DNA of 64,000 bases from NCBI RefSeq assembly GCF_025716875.1, contig NZ_JAOVZB010000002.1, forward strand, positions 62,001-126,000, given 5' to 3'. The DNA is from Marinomonas sargassi (lineage in GTDB: Bacteria; Pseudomonadota; Gammaproteobacteria; Pseudomonadales; Marinomonadaceae). Position 1 is the stretch's first letter, and every line of letters starts with the position of its first letter. Below are positions 10,529 to 20,517 of the stretch, in pieces. The notes below the pieces were generated by a model. That model worked only from the letters and a program-made list of their open reading frames with translations, was not told the DNA's origin and did not search any database. The translations under genes and the position numbers were made by a program.

Positions 10529-11572
10529 CTAAAAACCTCGGCTTTGAGTCAACTTACTCATCCAAGCCAACGCCTTATGCTCAAATGCGGACAATACCGA
10601 CAAACCTAAACGCTCGGCCATTTTCTTCGGCTGCTTATAAGCCACCTGAACCACATCTTTATCAGCAAGATTAGACACTAGGTAAGCATCACTGGTCATC
10701 ACAGCATCCACCAGCTTGTTATCTAATGCCTCACTACCGTACCAAGTATCACCCGTGGCAATGCTTTCAATATCTAGCTGGGGCCTCTGACCAGACACAA
10801 AACGTTTAAATAAACCATGGGTATCTTCTAAATCTTGCTTGAATTTCTCGCGACCTTCATCGGTATTTTTACCCAACATGGTCAATGTACGCTTGTACTT
10901 ACCTGCTGTATGCAACTCCACATCAATCAAGCTTTTGTCTAGCAATCGATGTACATTCGGCACTTGAGCGACAACACCTATGGAACCTAAAATCGCAAAA
11001 GGCGCAGCAATGATTTTGTCGGCAACACAGGCCATCATATAACCACCACTTGCTGCCACTTTATCAACACAAATTGTAAGCGGAATATTGGCTTCTCTAA
11101 CACGTTGTAGTTGAGAAGCGGCTAGACCGTAACCATGCACCATGCCGCCGCCACTTTCTAGGCGGACTACAACCTCATCATGGGGCTGAGCGATACTCAA
11201 AATAGCCGTGATTTCTTCTCTCATAGAATCCACTGCTGAGGCCTTGATATCACCATCGAAATCTAGAACATAGAGGCGTTTTTTGATCTTTTCCTCTGTG
11301 TCTTTTCCTGACTTTTTCTTTTGAGCTTTCTTATCAAGCTTTTCTTGTTTCTTCTTTTCCTTTTCTTTATTCTTAAGGTCTTTCTTATCTAACAATTGAC
11401 TTTCTAAGTCCGCCTTCATTGCGTCATAGTTTTCATTCAATTTTATTATAGATAAGCTGCCTGGTTTGTCTTTGCGCTTTCCGCTAGCAACCAGTGCCAT
11501 CACAACAACAATAAATACTCCGATACTAATGAGCTTTAACATGAAGCCGGCGTAGTCAGTTAAAAATTCCAA
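10529..11572 (-). CDS. sohB: SohB-type membrane serine protease (S49 family)
   Basis: A 347-residue S49 peptidase related to signal peptide peptidase. An N-terminal membrane anchor (residues 9-29) is followed by a Lys/Glu-rich linker (about 60-98) and the protease domain. The likely nucleophile Ser is in DKVAASGGYMMA and the general-base Lys in TAGKYKRTLT. The role is presumed cleavage of membrane or periplasmic peptides. It stands alone between convergent csiV and divergent nhaB. Confidence 0.92.
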   Translation of the reverse strand: MEFLTDYAGFMLKLISIGVFIVVVMALVASGKRKDKPGSLSIIKLNENYDAMKADLESQLLDKKDLKNKEKEKKKQEKLDKKAQKKKSGKDTEEKIKKRLYVLDFDGDIKASAVDSMREEITAILSIAQPHDEVVVRLESGGGMVHGYGLAASQLQRVREANIPLTICVDKVAASGGYMMACVADKIIAAPFAILGSIGVVAQVPNVHRLLDKSLIDVELHTAGKYKRTLTMLGKNTDEGREKFKQDLEDTHGLFKRFVSGQRPQLDIESIATGDTWYGSEALDNKLVDAVMTSDAYLVSNLADKDVVQVAYKQPKKMAERLGLSVLSAFEHKALAWMSKLTQSRGF

Positions 11573-11716
11573 GATACTATTCCCCTAATTAAACATACGT
11601 TTTTGACTTTATGGGGGTATTTATATAAATCACAATAGATACTCATTTCTTTATCCCTTATCATCGCCGAGTTTTAACATATTTGCCCCAGTTGGCATGC
11701 TTTAAAGGAAACCTTG

Positions 11717-13219
11717 ATGACAACCTCAATACCTCAAGCACTAGGGAAAAACTTTCTAGGAAATACCCCCTTATGGTACAAGCAAGCTATTATCGCTTTC
11801 TTGATCATCAACCCTATCGTAGCTTCCACGTTAGGCCCTTTTGTTGCTGGTTGGCTATTAATTATTGAATTCATATTCACACTAGCGATGGCATTAAAAT
11901 GCTATCCGCTACAACCCGGTGGATTAATTGCTATTGAGGCCATACTGTTAAACCTCACCACCCCACAAGGTGTGCACCATGAAGTGGTAGCAAACTTTGA
12001 CGTTATCTTGCTACTCATGTTTATGGTGGCCGGCATATACTTCATGCAAAGCATGCTGCTTTTCATCTTCAATAAGTTATTAGTAAAAATTCACTCGAAG
12101 ATCATCATCTCTTTGGTATTTAGCTTTAGTGCTGCTATTTTATCCGCGTTTTTGGATGCTTTAACTGTGACCGCCGTTTTAATTAGCGTCAGCGTTGGTT
12201 TTTATTCTGTTTACCATAAAGTCGCTTCAGGTCAGCCACAAAACAGCAAACACAATCCTATTAATGATGAACATGTCCTGCCCGTTAACTACGATGATTT
12301 ATTACAATTCCGTTCATTCTTACGTAGCTTACTCATGCATGGCGCAATTGGCACCGCCTTAGGCGGGGTATCCACCATGGTAGGCGAGCCACAGAATCTA
12401 TTAATCGCTAAAGTGGCAGGCTGGGATTTCCTTGAATTCTTTCTACAGGTCGCCCCTATTTCTTTACCTGTCATTGCTTGTGGCTTGGTCACAGTTGTCT
12501 TTTTAGAAAAAACCAAGTGCTTCGATTATGGTGCTAAGCTACCTGAAAATGTTCGCAATATTTTAAAGAATTTTGAAGAAGAAGAGTCCCAGAAAAGCAC
12601 CCCAAAACATAAAGCACAGCTGGTTATTCAAGGTATTGTCGCCTTATTGCTTATTCTTTCTCTCGCGTTTCATGTGGCAGAAGTGGGTCTTGTTGGTCTT
12701 ATGGTGATCATCTTACTTACCTCTTTCAATGGCATAGTCGAAGAGCACCAGATCGGCCATGCTTTTGAAGAAGCACTACCTTTTACCGCGTTATTGGTTG
12801 TGTTCTTTACCATTGTCTCTGTTATCCATGATCAGCATTTATTTCAGCCAATTATTGATTTCGTATTAAATATGCCTATCCACTCTCAGCCTCTAATGTT
12901 TTTTGTGGCCAACGGCATACTCTCTGCGATTAGTGACAATGTCTTTGTTGCAACCATTTATATCAGTGAAATCAAATCGGCATTAGAAGCAGGGACGATT
13001 ACGCGAGAGCACTTCGACAAACTGGCAGTTGCCATTAACACTGGCACTAACCTACCCAGTGTCGCCACTCCAAACGGTCAAGCAGCGTTCTTATTCCTAC
13101 TCACGTCTGCGATCGCTCCTCTACTAAGATTATCCTACGGAAAAATGGTTTGGATGGCTTTGCCATACACCATAGTACTGAGTTTAGTGGGTGGCTTGTG
13201 CGTTCACCTTTTCTTATAA
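11717..13219 (+). CDS. nhaB: Na+/H+ antiporter NhaB
   Basis: A polytopic inner-membrane antiporter of 500 residues. Family blocks such as [52 protein letters not shown] and [19 protein letters not shown] are evident. The ATG is chosen over the TTG one codon upstream because AAAGGA then lies 7 bp ahead. With NQR pumping sodium out, NhaB can exchange sodium for protons, which fits a marine cell. Confidence 0.96.
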   Translation: MTTSIPQALGKNFLGNTPLWYKQAIIAFLIINPIVASTLGPFVAGWLLIIEFIFTLAMALKCYPLQPGGLIAIEAILLNLTTPQGVHHEVVANFDVILLLMFMVAGIYFMQSMLLFIFNKLLVKIHSKIIISLVFSFSAAILSAFLDALTVTAVLISVSVGFYSVYHKVASGQPQNSKHNPINDEHVLPVNYDDLLQFRSFLRSLLMHGAIGTALGGVSTMVGEPQNLLIAKVAGWDFLEFFLQVAPISLPVIACGLVTVVFLEKTKCFDYGAKLPENVRNILKNFEEEESQKSTPKHKAQLVIQGIVALLLILSLAFHVAEVGLVGLMVIILLTSFNGIVEEHQIGHAFEEALPFTALLVVFFTIVSVIHDQHLFQPIIDFVLNMPIHSQPLMFFVANGILSAISDNVFVATIYISEIKSALEAGTITREHFDKLAVAINTGTNLPSVATPNGQAAFLFLLTSAIAPLLRLSYGKMVWMALPYTIVLSLVGGLCVHLFL

Positions 13220-13243
13220 ATTAACTATATGAGCACTCGCCCT

Positions 13244-13289
13244 TAGACATAAAAAAAGCCCGTTTAGAAACGGGCTTTTTTTATGTCTA
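13244..13289. terminator. Perfect 22-bp bidirectional terminator (nhaB / dnaQ)
   Basis: Positions 13244-13265 and 13268-13289 are exact complements separated by only AG. The core is GCCCGTTT/AAACGGGC flanked by A7 and T7 tracts, so it works for both converging genes. Confidence 0.95.
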
Positions 13290-13298
13290 TTTATAAGG

Positions 13299-14012
13299 TT
13301 AATGCTTAATACGCCAAAGTGCCTGTCCTGATTTTTTATCAATTAAATCTAAACGTTCTTCATGGGCTTGCAGCTCACTGTCATTCGCTCGAATGATTTT
13401 TAGTGCTGGACGGTCACTTGCTAAACGTCGTATCCCTCCAACATCACCTTCTTGTTTTGATTCTGACTCAGAGCCTGTCGCCAAACCCAAACTCGTTTGA
13501 CCACCTGTCATCAGCAAATACACATCAGCCAAAATTTCCGAGTCAAGCAAGGCGCCGTGAAGTTCTCGGTGTGAATTGTCTATGCCGTATCGTTTACACA
13601 GTATATCTAGATTATTTTTCTGACCGGGATGCTTTTTGCGGGCATACACAAGGCTATCAAAAATACCGCACACTTCCGCAGTTTTTGGGAACCCGCCAAC
13701 CAAACCAAACTCATGATCCATAAAACCCACATCGAATGGCGCATTATGGATAATCAACTCAGCCCCTTTAATGAAATCAAAGAACTCTTGGGCAATTTCA
13801 TGGAAACGTGGTTTGTCAGCAAGAAATTCATTACTAATTCCGTGTACTTTGAAAGCTTCCTCTTCTACTTCACGATCAGGGTTAATGTAGACGTGAAAGT
13901 GTCGTTTAGTTAGCTTCCTTTCTATCATTTCCACACAACCGATTTCGATAATGCGGTGACCCTGTTTAGGGTCAATTCCTGTTGTTTCTGTATCTAATAT
14001 AACCTGTCTCAT
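13299..14012 (-). CDS. dnaQ: DNA polymerase III epsilon subunit (proofreading exonuclease)
   Basis: The 3'-5' exonuclease of the replicative polymerase, 237 residues. The Exo I motif DTETTG lies at residues 7-12, Exo II as [13 protein letters not shown] and Exo III as [14 protein letters not shown]. The C-terminal tail is the part expected to bind the alpha subunit. It overlaps rnhA by 4 bp (ATGA), and the order dnaQ-rnhA-yafS matches that around gloB in enterobacteria. Confidence 0.97.
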   Translation of the reverse strand: MRQVILDTETTGIDPKQGHRIIEIGCVEMIERKLTKRHFHVYINPDREVEEEAFKVHGISNEFLADKPRFHEIAQEFFDFIKGAELIIHNAPFDVGFMDHEFGLVGGFPKTAEVCGIFDSLVYARKKHPGQKNNLDILCKRYGIDNSHRELHGALLDSEILADVYLLMTGGQTSLGLATGSESESKQEGDVGGIRRLASDRPALKIIRANDSELQAHEERLDLIDKKSGQALWRIKH

Positions 14013-14452
14013 GATGCTGCTCTCAACTCTTCAATGCCTTGATTGGCAAGCTCATCGGCGATTTCGTTGCCTTCGATTCCAGCATGCCCCTTCACCCATT
14101 TCCAAGTCACTTCATGTCGTTGGCATTCTTCATCCAACATTTGCCATAAGTCTTTATTCTTAACAGGCTGTTTAGACGCTGTTTTCCAGCCTTTTCGCTT
14201 CCAGCCCGCTAGCCATTCTGTAATGCCTTTTTGGACATAAGATGAATCTGTGTAGAGGGTGACAACGCATTTTTCTTTTAAGGCTTTTAGGCCTTCAATA
14301 GCCCCCATCAATTCCATTCTATTATTGGTCGTATCTTGCTCACCACCACAAAGGCGCTTTTCATGCTCACCAAATGTCAGCCAAGCTCCCCAGCCGCCGA
14401 TGCCAGGGTTCCCTTTACAAGCTCCATCGGTATAAATTATTACTTCTTTCAA
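14009..14452 (-). CDS. rnhA: Ribonuclease HI
   Basis: Removes RNA from RNA-DNA hybrids; 147 residues. The catalytic carboxylates are visible in [24 protein letters not shown] and NEIADELA. A longer ATG frame exists upstream, but it would add 21 residues unlike the family and lie inside the methyltransferase gene. I take TTG at 14452, giving [10 protein letters not shown]; this TTG overlaps the upstream stop as TTGA, implying coupling. The start is inferred. Confidence 0.93.
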   Translation of the reverse strand: MKEVIIYTDGACKGNPGIGGWGAWLTFGEHEKRLCGGEQDTTNNRMELMGAIEGLKALKEKCVVTLYTDSSYVQKGITEWLAGWKRKGWKTASKQPVKNKDLWQMLDEECQRHEVTWKWVKGHAGIEGNEIADELANQGIEELRAAS

Positions 14453-15213
14453 TCTCTCATCTCTTTTATTGTTGGCTTTGTTAAAGGGGAAACTCGGACC
14501 CGAGGTCGGGTCCATACAGGTTTCATCGGAGTATAACGTTTAACCTGTTTAGTCGCTGTTAATATATATACGCCACTAAAGGGTAGCTTTAAGGGCCGTA
14601 ATATTTTATCTATCCACTTGAAGCGGGATCGCCACGTACCACTTTGCAAAGGCAATTCATAATGAATAAAACTTTTACTTTCCAAAGTTAACCCAGCCAC
14701 TTTCAACCAGTCTTCTAGACGGTGCGGAGCAATAAATCGCGCACACCAAGGGGCTTTATTTTTATTGGCAAACAAGCGGAAAAAGCCCCATAAACCGAAG
14801 GGGTTAAAGCCAACAATGATAAGCTTGCCACTTGGCAACAAGGTTCTAGCCACTTCCCTTAGGTCATCATGAGGCGTTTCTGAAATATCTAAAGTATGAT
14901 GCAAAATATGCACATCAATACCATCACTATCAAAAGGCAACTCATTAGCCTTGGCCACAATAGTAGAGCAAGAAGCCCCTAACTCTAGGACAGGAGCAAC
15001 TTGGAAGCTTTTTCGCAATCTGTGATTATCAATAGGCAGAACTTTAAGAGGGGATTGAGTAATTAGGTAATAGCCTACCGTTGCATCGAGCTTAGATTCA
15101 ATTTTATTTCGCTCTCCGGCCAACAGTTGCTTACCTAGGTCAGTCTCATACCAAGTTTGAAAAAATTGTCTTGTTTGATCATCCGGCATAAAATCCATCT
15201 CTACACTGTACAT
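14449..15213 (-). CDS. YafS-like class I SAM-dependent methyltransferase
   Basis: A 254-residue protein of the Methyltransf_11 type with a SAM-binding fold: an atypical motif I ([22 protein letters not shown]), then HILHHTLD and [10 protein letters not shown]. Its position between rnhA and gloB is that of yafS in E. coli. The substrate is unknown. Alternative starts exist at the 6th and 9th codons; no ribosome-binding site clearly decides. It heads the yafS-rnhA-dnaQ overlap series and is divergent from gloB. Confidence 0.82.
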   Translation of the reverse strand: MYSVEMDFMPDDQTRQFFQTWYETDLGKQLLAGERNKIESKLDATVGYYLITQSPLKVLPIDNHRLRKSFQVAPVLELGASCSTIVAKANELPFDSDGIDVHILHHTLDISETPHDDLREVARTLLPSGKLIIVGFNPFGLWGFFRLFANKNKAPWCARFIAPHRLEDWLKVAGLTLESKSFIHYELPLQSGTWRSRFKWIDKILRPLKLPFSGVYILTATKQVKRYTPMKPVWTRPRVRVSPLTKPTIKEMRD

Positions 15214-15279
15214 ACAATGATTTTTTATTCTTATTAAAGCCTGTAATATTCAAACCACCAACCAAACAGTAGACGGCAC

Positions 15280-16053
15280 ATGATTATATATCCGCTTCGC
15301 GCTTTTCAAGACAATTATATCTGGATTATTGAAGATAAAGATAGCTCAGAAATTTGGGCCATTGATCCGGGTTCAGCGGCCGTGGTTGAGGAGCATTGTG
15401 ATACACACGCAAAAACACTCGTTGGTATTTTAATCACCCACCATCACAAGGACCATACTGGCGGTATAGCGGTATTAAGAGAAGCTGCGAAGTGTCCTGT
15501 TTACGGCCCAAAGCATCTCAGCCATTTAGTAACTCACCCCGTCAAAGAAGGCAGTGAAGTTACCATTTTCTCAGAAATCTATGAGGTATTTGAAACACCA
15601 GGGCATACTCTTGATCACCTGTGTTTTTTCAGTAAACAAACTACGCCTATCTTATTTTGCGGCGACACCTTATTTAGAGGGGGATGTGGACGCCTGATGG
15701 AAGGCACTGCGGAACAAATGCTACTTGCTATGAACAAAATTGCCGCGCTACCTGATAACACTTTAGTTTATGGCACCCACGAATACACACTAGCCAACTA
15801 CCGATTTGCTTTGTCGTTAGAACCTAACAACCCAGATTTAATTGAAAGCAATACCTCCTGCCAACAGCTACGTAATCGTAATAAAGCCACCTTACCTTCG
15901 AACCTAGCTTTAGAAAAGAAAACCAACCCTTTTTTACGAACTCATAACATTGAGTTAAAAAGTAATGCAGCACAACAACTTAACGAGCCTCCTGCGGTAA
16001 ATCCTATCGACTCTTTCGCTCAAGTACGACGGGCTAAAGATACTTTTAGTTGA
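15280..16053 (+). CDS. gloB: Hydroxyacylglutathione hydrolase (glyoxalase II)
   Basis: Second enzyme of methylglyoxal detoxification, hydrolysing S-lactoylglutathione. The 257-residue metallo-beta-lactamase fold shows the metal motif THHHKDHTGG at residues 53-62, further ligand His residues in ETPGHTLDH and YGTHEYT, Asp in FCGDTLFRGGCG, and the C-terminal glutathione-binding domain. It begins 66 bp from the divergent methyltransferase gene. Confidence 0.96.
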   Translation: MIIYPLRAFQDNYIWIIEDKDSSEIWAIDPGSAAVVEEHCDTHAKTLVGILITHHHKDHTGGIAVLREAAKCPVYGPKHLSHLVTHPVKEGSEVTIFSEIYEVFETPGHTLDHLCFFSKQTTPILFCGDTLFRGGCGRLMEGTAEQMLLAMNKIAALPDNTLVYGTHEYTLANYRFALSLEPNNPDLIESNTSCQQLRNRNKATLPSNLALEKKTNPFLRTHNIELKSNAAQQLNEPPAVNPIDSFAQVRRAKDTFS

Positions 16054-16107
16054 CCTATTAGACCACATCTTTAAAATGGCTAGCTTTTAATCAAGATAGT
16101 GACATTC

Positions 16108-17760
16108 ATGTTTTATAAGCTTCTCTGGATTTGCATCCTCTCTGCCCTTTTAAGTGCCTGCCAAACAGTCTCTAACGAGACTTCAGATGTTACGGCGACA
16201 GACCTTGAGGAGCCTATCGCAGACTCTCCTTCAGAAACACCAACTGAAGAATTGAGCATTATCGATGAAGAGGTTCAACAACCGCTTATTTTGGAAAAGC
16301 TTCCTGAACCTTCTGTAGTAATCGAAGAACCAGAAGAGCCTAAAGACCTGTGGGACAGAATTAGAGATGGCTACCAATTAGACCTAGATATTGACCGCCC
16401 TCAACTTTCCTCTCAGCTTCGCTGGATGCAGTCTCACCCATCTTACTTAGATAGAGTATCTAAACGCGGATCTCGCTACTTATACTACATAGTAGATGAA
16501 TTAGAAAAAGCTGGCTTGCCCACCGAGATCGCATTACTTCCCATTGTTGAAAGTGGCTTTGACCCTTTTGGTTATAGCCACGGTCGAGCATCTGGCCCTT
16601 GGCAATTCATTCCTTCAACAGGCCATATCTATGGTTTACACCAGACTTGGTGGTATGACGGGCGCCGAGACATCATAGGTTCAACACAGGCGGCTATTGC
16701 CTATTTAACTCGTCTTCATAAGATGTTTGATGGCAACTGGTTCCACGCTCTCGCTTCATACAACTCAGGTGAAGGTACTGTATCCAGAGCTATTAGAAAG
16801 AATAAAAAAGCAGGTAAACCAACCGATTTTTGGTCTCTTGATTTACCCAAAGAAACACGTGATTACGTGCCAAAACTGATCGCTATCGCCAAGGTGATTA
16901 AAAACCCAGAGAAATACAACTACTCTACTTATCCAATTGTCGATGAGCCTTATTTTGAAGTCGTTAACATCGGCGGTCAGCTAGATCTTGCACAAGCTGC
17001 AGAGATGGCAGACATTAGCATAGATGAAATCTATTTACTTAACCCAGGTTTCAACCAATGGGCCACTTCCCCTGATGGCCCCCATAGACTGCTGATCCCT
17101 GTTGATAAAGCACAAAACTTTAGAACTCAGCTGGCTCAAATCCCACCACAAGATCGCGTCACTTGGGTGCGTTATACCGTTAAAGCAGGTGATAATCTGT
17201 TGTTGATTGCTAAGCAACACAACACCACCACTAAGGTATTACAGAGCGTCAATAAGATCTCATCTTCTTTTATACGTGTCGGACAAGAGCTAATGATTCC
17301 TGTGGCGGGTAACAAGATTGAAAGCTACACACTAAGCTCTCATCAGCGTTTACTTGCAAAGCAGTCACGAGCGCCAAGCAACAACCGTGTAAAAATCAAT
17401 CACACCGTAGTTTCAGGTGACAGCCTCTGGTCTATTTCAAAAAAATACAACACCAACAGTAAAACCCTTGCCCGCTGGAATAATATGGGCTTGGGCGACC
17501 CCCTCATACCGGGCAAAAAGCTTGTGGTCTGGTTGAAAGCATCTCAAAATAACCAAAGTTCAACGTCCAGTAATTTAAGCCGAAGCGTTATGAAAAGAGT
17601 GGTATATACCATCCGCTCGGGCGAGTCACTTAGCGTCGTAGCGCAGAAGTTTAAAGTATCAGTCAGCGATATTAAAAAATGGAACCCCAAGGTTGGAAGT
17701 AAAAAGTATGTTCAACCAGGAGATAAGGTCACATTATTGGTTAATGTGGTTGGGGGATAA
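16108..17760 (+). CDS. mltD: Membrane-bound lytic murein transglycosylase D with three LysM repeats
   Basis: An outer-membrane lipoprotein that cleaves peptidoglycan. A lipobox (LLSACQ) ends a short signal. An acidic, Pro-rich linker (about 25-95) is followed by the SLT domain, with catalytic Glu at about residue 148 (LPIVESGFDP) and the GPWQFIPSTG motif. Three LysM repeats lie near 354-400, 430-475 and 498-545. I prefer the ATG at 16108 to a GTG three codons upstream; both have weak ribosome-binding sites. It follows gloB, the classical arrangement. Confidence 0.94.
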   Translation: MFYKLLWICILSALLSACQTVSNETSDVTATDLEEPIADSPSETPTEELSIIDEEVQQPLILEKLPEPSVVIEEPEEPKDLWDRIRDGYQLDLDIDRPQLSSQLRWMQSHPSYLDRVSKRGSRYLYYIVDELEKAGLPTEIALLPIVESGFDPFGYSHGRASGPWQFIPSTGHIYGLHQTWWYDGRRDIIGSTQAAIAYLTRLHKMFDGNWFHALASYNSGEGTVSRAIRKNKKAGKPTDFWSLDLPKETRDYVPKLIAIAKVIKNPEKYNYSTYPIVDEPYFEVVNIGGQLDLAQAAEMADISIDEIYLLNPGFNQWATSPDGPHRLLIPVDKAQNFRTQLAQIPPQDRVTWVRYTVKAGDNLLLIAKQHNTTTKVLQSVNKISSSFIRVGQELMIPVAGNKIESYTLSSHQRLLAKQSRAPSNNRVKINHTVVSGDSLWSISKKYNTNSKTLARWNNMGLGDPLIPGKKLVVWLKASQNNQSSTSSNLSRSVMKRVVYTIRSGESLSVVAQKFKVSVSDIKKWNPKVGSKKYVQPGDKVTLLVNVVGG

Positions 17761-17763
17761 AAC

Positions 17764-17797
17764 AAAAAAGGGCTGATTATTATCAGCCCTTTTTTTA
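17764..17797. terminator. Bidirectional intrinsic terminator (mltD / ppnP)
   Basis: Hairpin with a GGGCTGAT/ATCAGCCC core, 4-nt loop, flanked by A6 on the left and a T-run on the right, between convergent mltD and ppnP. Confidence 0.93.
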
Positions 17798-17816
17798 TAG
17801 TTTTTATGAGTGATAT

Positions 17817-18107
17817 TTACTCATAACGACATAAGTATGCTGTTGTTTCTGCTACTTTCACTTGGAAACTCTTATTCGCTTCAACAATGAAAGTTTCGCC
17901 GTTTTCAAAGCGCTGCCACTCTGTTTGCTCAGGTAACAAAATTTCCAAGCAACCTGATACCACTGTCATATATTCTTTCTGACTAGTACCGAACTCATAC
18001 TCACCTACAGCCATTACTCCAACAGTAGATACACCTTGCGAGTTAGTTAAGCCTATCGACTTTACTTGATTATCAAAATAGCTGTTTACTGTTAACTCTG
18101 TACTCAT
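17817..18107 (-). CDS. ppnP: Pyrimidine/purine nucleoside phosphorylase
   Basis: A 96-residue single-domain cupin (UPF0345/DUF1255, YaiE). The stretches VKSIGL, VGVMAVGEYEFGT, EYMTVVSGCLEILLP and the C-terminal AYLCRYE match PpnP, which phosphorolyses several nucleosides. A longer frame begins 19 codons upstream, but MSTELTVNSYFDN fits the family length. The gene lies 16 bp downstream of the LysR gene on the same strand, so the two may be co-transcribed. Confidence 0.9.
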   Translation of the reverse strand: MSTELTVNSYFDNQVKSIGLTNSQGVSTVGVMAVGEYEFGTSQKEYMTVVSGCLEILLPEQTEWQRFENGETFIVEANKSFQVKVAETTAYLCRYE

Positions 18108-18123
18108 ACTCTGTCTCTCACTT

Positions 18124-19029
18124 TTACATCTTAGAGGCGGGTTTATTGCCCACCATTTCTTCAATTATCCATTCTTTAAAGGCCATCATAGCGGACGTTA
18201 CAGAACGGCGTTTTTCATAAACTAAATAAAACGATCGATTCGTTATAAGGTGCTGGTCAAAAAGCACCTTTAGAGAGCCCGATTCTATCTCTGGCATTAC
18301 CAATTCTGGATCTGACAATGCAATACCTAAGCCCTGTGACGCGGCACCTGCCGTTAATGAGCCACTCGAGAACATGAGGCCTCGCCTAAATAACGTTGGG
18401 TCTAACTCATGCTGTTTTAGCCAGTCATGCCACTCATCTTTACGCTTAGTGACGTGTAAAAGTGGATAAAAACGCATATCTTCTGGACTATTAATAGGTT
18501 GGTTATCTTTTATTAAATCTGGGTGACACACTGGTGCTAGCCTTGCTGGACGCAAATAATGTGCTTCGACACCATCCCACTTACCTTCACCAAAATACAC
18601 AGCCATATCAATATCGTTTGCAGAGAAATCTACTAGGCCAGTTAGTGAGCTAATTTCGATTTGAATATCTGGGTAGCGAGTTTGGAAACTCTGCATTCTT
18701 GGCATCAACCACCGCGTCAAAAATGCGGGGGCAACCGCCAACTTCAACGAACCAGCTTTCTGTTTACTTTTCAGCTCAGAAGTAGCGTTATCTAGTTGTT
18801 CAAATATGCTTTTAATTGGCTTGATATAAGACTCACCAGCCTCTGTTAGAACTACTTTTCGCTTAGTGCGTCGAAATAGCTCTAACCCCAAAAAGGCTTC
18901 TAAGCCTTTAATTTGGTGACTAATGGCAGAAGGGGTCACAAACAACTCTTCAGCCGCTTTATTAAAGCTGCCATGACGAGCTGCTGACTCAAAACACTTT
19001 AATGAGTTGAGAGGGGGTAAACGATTAAT
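18124..19029 (-). CDS. LysR-family (GcvA-like) regulator, probable AUU start
   Basis: A regulator of about 301 residues with an N-terminal winged helix-turn-helix (RLPPLNSLKCFESAARHGSF, AAEELFVTPSAISHQ) and a C-terminal effector domain, typical of GcvA-like proteins. No ATG, GTG or TTG lies between the in-frame stop at 19056-19054 and the TTG at 18945, which would delete half of the DNA-binding domain. GGAG at 19041-19038 lies 8 nt ahead of an ATT codon at 19029, exactly where the family N-terminus begins. I therefore infer an AUU start. Target genes are unknown; ppnP follows. Confidence 0.8.
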   Translation of the reverse strand: MNRLPPLNSLKCFESAARHGSFNKAAEELFVTPSAISHQIKGLEAFLGLELFRRTKRKVVLTEAGESYIKPIKSIFEQLDNATSELKSKQKAGSLKLAVAPAFLTRWLMPRMQSFQTRYPDIQIEISSLTGLVDFSANDIDMAVYFGEGKWDGVEAHYLRPARLAPVCHPDLIKDNQPINSPEDMRFYPLLHVTKRKDEWHDWLKQHELDPTLFRRGLMFSSGSLTAGAASQGLGIALSDPELVMPEIESGSLKVLFDQHLITNRSFYLVYEKRRSVTSAMMAFKEWIIEEMVGNKPASKM

Positions 19030-19112
19030 AAGCCTATCTCCTATAGATAAGAATCACTCTAAAATGAATACAACTTACCTGTCAGATGATAAAAAACCAT
19101 AAAACGTTACTT

Positions 19113-20453
19113 TTATTCATCATCAATACGATTTTTCGGTGCGAAACGCTTAGGCGGTAATTTAAAGGCCTCAAAGCCATCTTGTTGGTTCTCATGGAAA
19201 GCCGCTTTAGCTGGTGACTTCTTATGAACCTTTTTAGAGGTTTTAGGTTTTTCTTTTTTATCCGCTTTCTTGCCTTTACTCGGCGTATCTTTCACGGGTT
19301 TTAACCCTTTAAATTTGGGTTCTAAACCTTCTATCACTTCTGTATCAAAGCTTTTTTTTAGGAACGCTTCTATGGCCTTAAAACTAGGCCAATCTTTAGG
19401 GCCTACTAATGAATAGGCCTCGCCTTTAAAACCAGCTCGACCTGTACGGCCTGTTCTGTGTACAAATTCTTCCGCTTGCTTAGGAAGGTCAAAGTTAAAC
19501 ACATGGGAGACACTAGCAATATCCAAACCACGGGAAGCGATATCCGTACTGACCAATACATTAAATTGGCCTTTAGCGAAGCTTTCCATCGTTTTGTTAC
19601 GGGCACTTTGCGATAAATCCCCATTAAGTGACTGGGTACTAAAGCCCCAAGAGTTAACCACCTCAGCTAAACGAACCGTATCACTTTTTGTCGCGGTAAA
19701 AACAATGGCTTGCTTCATGGTTTGGTTAGTTAATAAGTGTTTAAGCAACGCCTCTTTATGGTCTAAGTGATCACACAACAAAATGTGTTGAGAGATATCT
19801 TTATGCTCATCAAAACCTTGTCCAATCGCCACTCGTGATGGCTCTTTTAATAGCTCTGCTGCGATATCGCTCACATCTGTATTATCTAATGTAGCCGAAA
19901 AGAATAGCGTTTGTCGTTGTCTATGGTTTGCAGATGAGTTAATCGCTCGCATGGCTTCTGCAAAGCCAAGGTCTAACATGCGGTCAGCTTCATCAAGAAT
20001 CAACAACTCCAACCCTTCTAGGTAAAAGTTTCGCTGCTTTAAATGGTCTACAAGGCGACCTGGTGTGGCAACAATAAAGTGAGGATCTTTTTGCAGCTGT
20101 TTGTGTTGATCATTGAAGTTTTCACCACCTTGAATTAACACAGACGTAAAACGACTTCCTGCTAGTAAAAGCCTAAGTTGACCAAATACTTGCTTAGCTA
20201 GCTCACGTGTAGGCACTAATACCACCACACGAGGATCACGTCTTGATAACGCTTTCTTCTTGTAAACCCTGTGCAATGCAGGCAAAAGGTATGCAAGTGT
20301 TTTACCCGAACCCGTTTTTGATGATGCCAATAAATCTCGCCCAGCCATCGCTTCAGGTATCGCACGCGCCTGAATTTCAGTGGCATGTTCAAACCCTAAA
20401 TGGCCAATGGAGTTTAAAATACGATTATCAAAACCAAATTCTTCGAATAACAA
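19113..20453 (-). CDS. DEAD-box ATP-dependent RNA helicase (SrmB/RhlE-like)
   Basis: A 446-residue RNA helicase. The order is FEEFGFDNRIL Q-motif region, Walker A SSKTGSGKT, PTRELA, GG, TPGRL, DEADRMLD, SAT, then the second RecA domain with ARGLDIA-type and HRTGRTGR motifs. From about residue 375 a Lys-rich, low-complexity tail (KGKKADKKEKPKTSKK) suits RNA binding, as in SrmB. The likely role is in ribosome assembly or RNA decay. The exact subfamily is not certain, so no symbol is given. Confidence 0.9.
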   Translation of the reverse strand: MLFEEFGFDNRILNSIGHLGFEHATEIQARAIPEAMAGRDLLASSKTGSGKTLAYLLPALHRVYKKKALSRRDPRVVVLVPTRELAKQVFGQLRLLLAGSRFTSVLIQGGENFNDQHKQLQKDPHFIVATPGRLVDHLKQRNFYLEGLELLILDEADRMLDLGFAEAMRAINSSANHRQRQTLFFSATLDNTDVSDIAAELLKEPSRVAIGQGFDEHKDISQHILLCDHLDHKEALLKHLLTNQTMKQAIVFTATKSDTVRLAEVVNSWGFSTQSLNGDLSQSARNKTMESFAKGQFNVLVSTDIASRGLDIASVSHVFNFDLPKQAEEFVHRTGRTGRAGFKGEAYSLVGPKDWPSFKAIEAFLKKSFDTEVIEGLEPKFKGLKPVKDTPSKGKKADKKEKPKTSKKVHKKSPAKAAFHENQQDGFEAFKLPPKRFAPKNRIDDE

Positions 20454-20517
20454 AAAACACCTCTTTCACATAATAATAAATCAATGACTTATTATACCTC
20501 AGCCTTTGCAAATAGCG

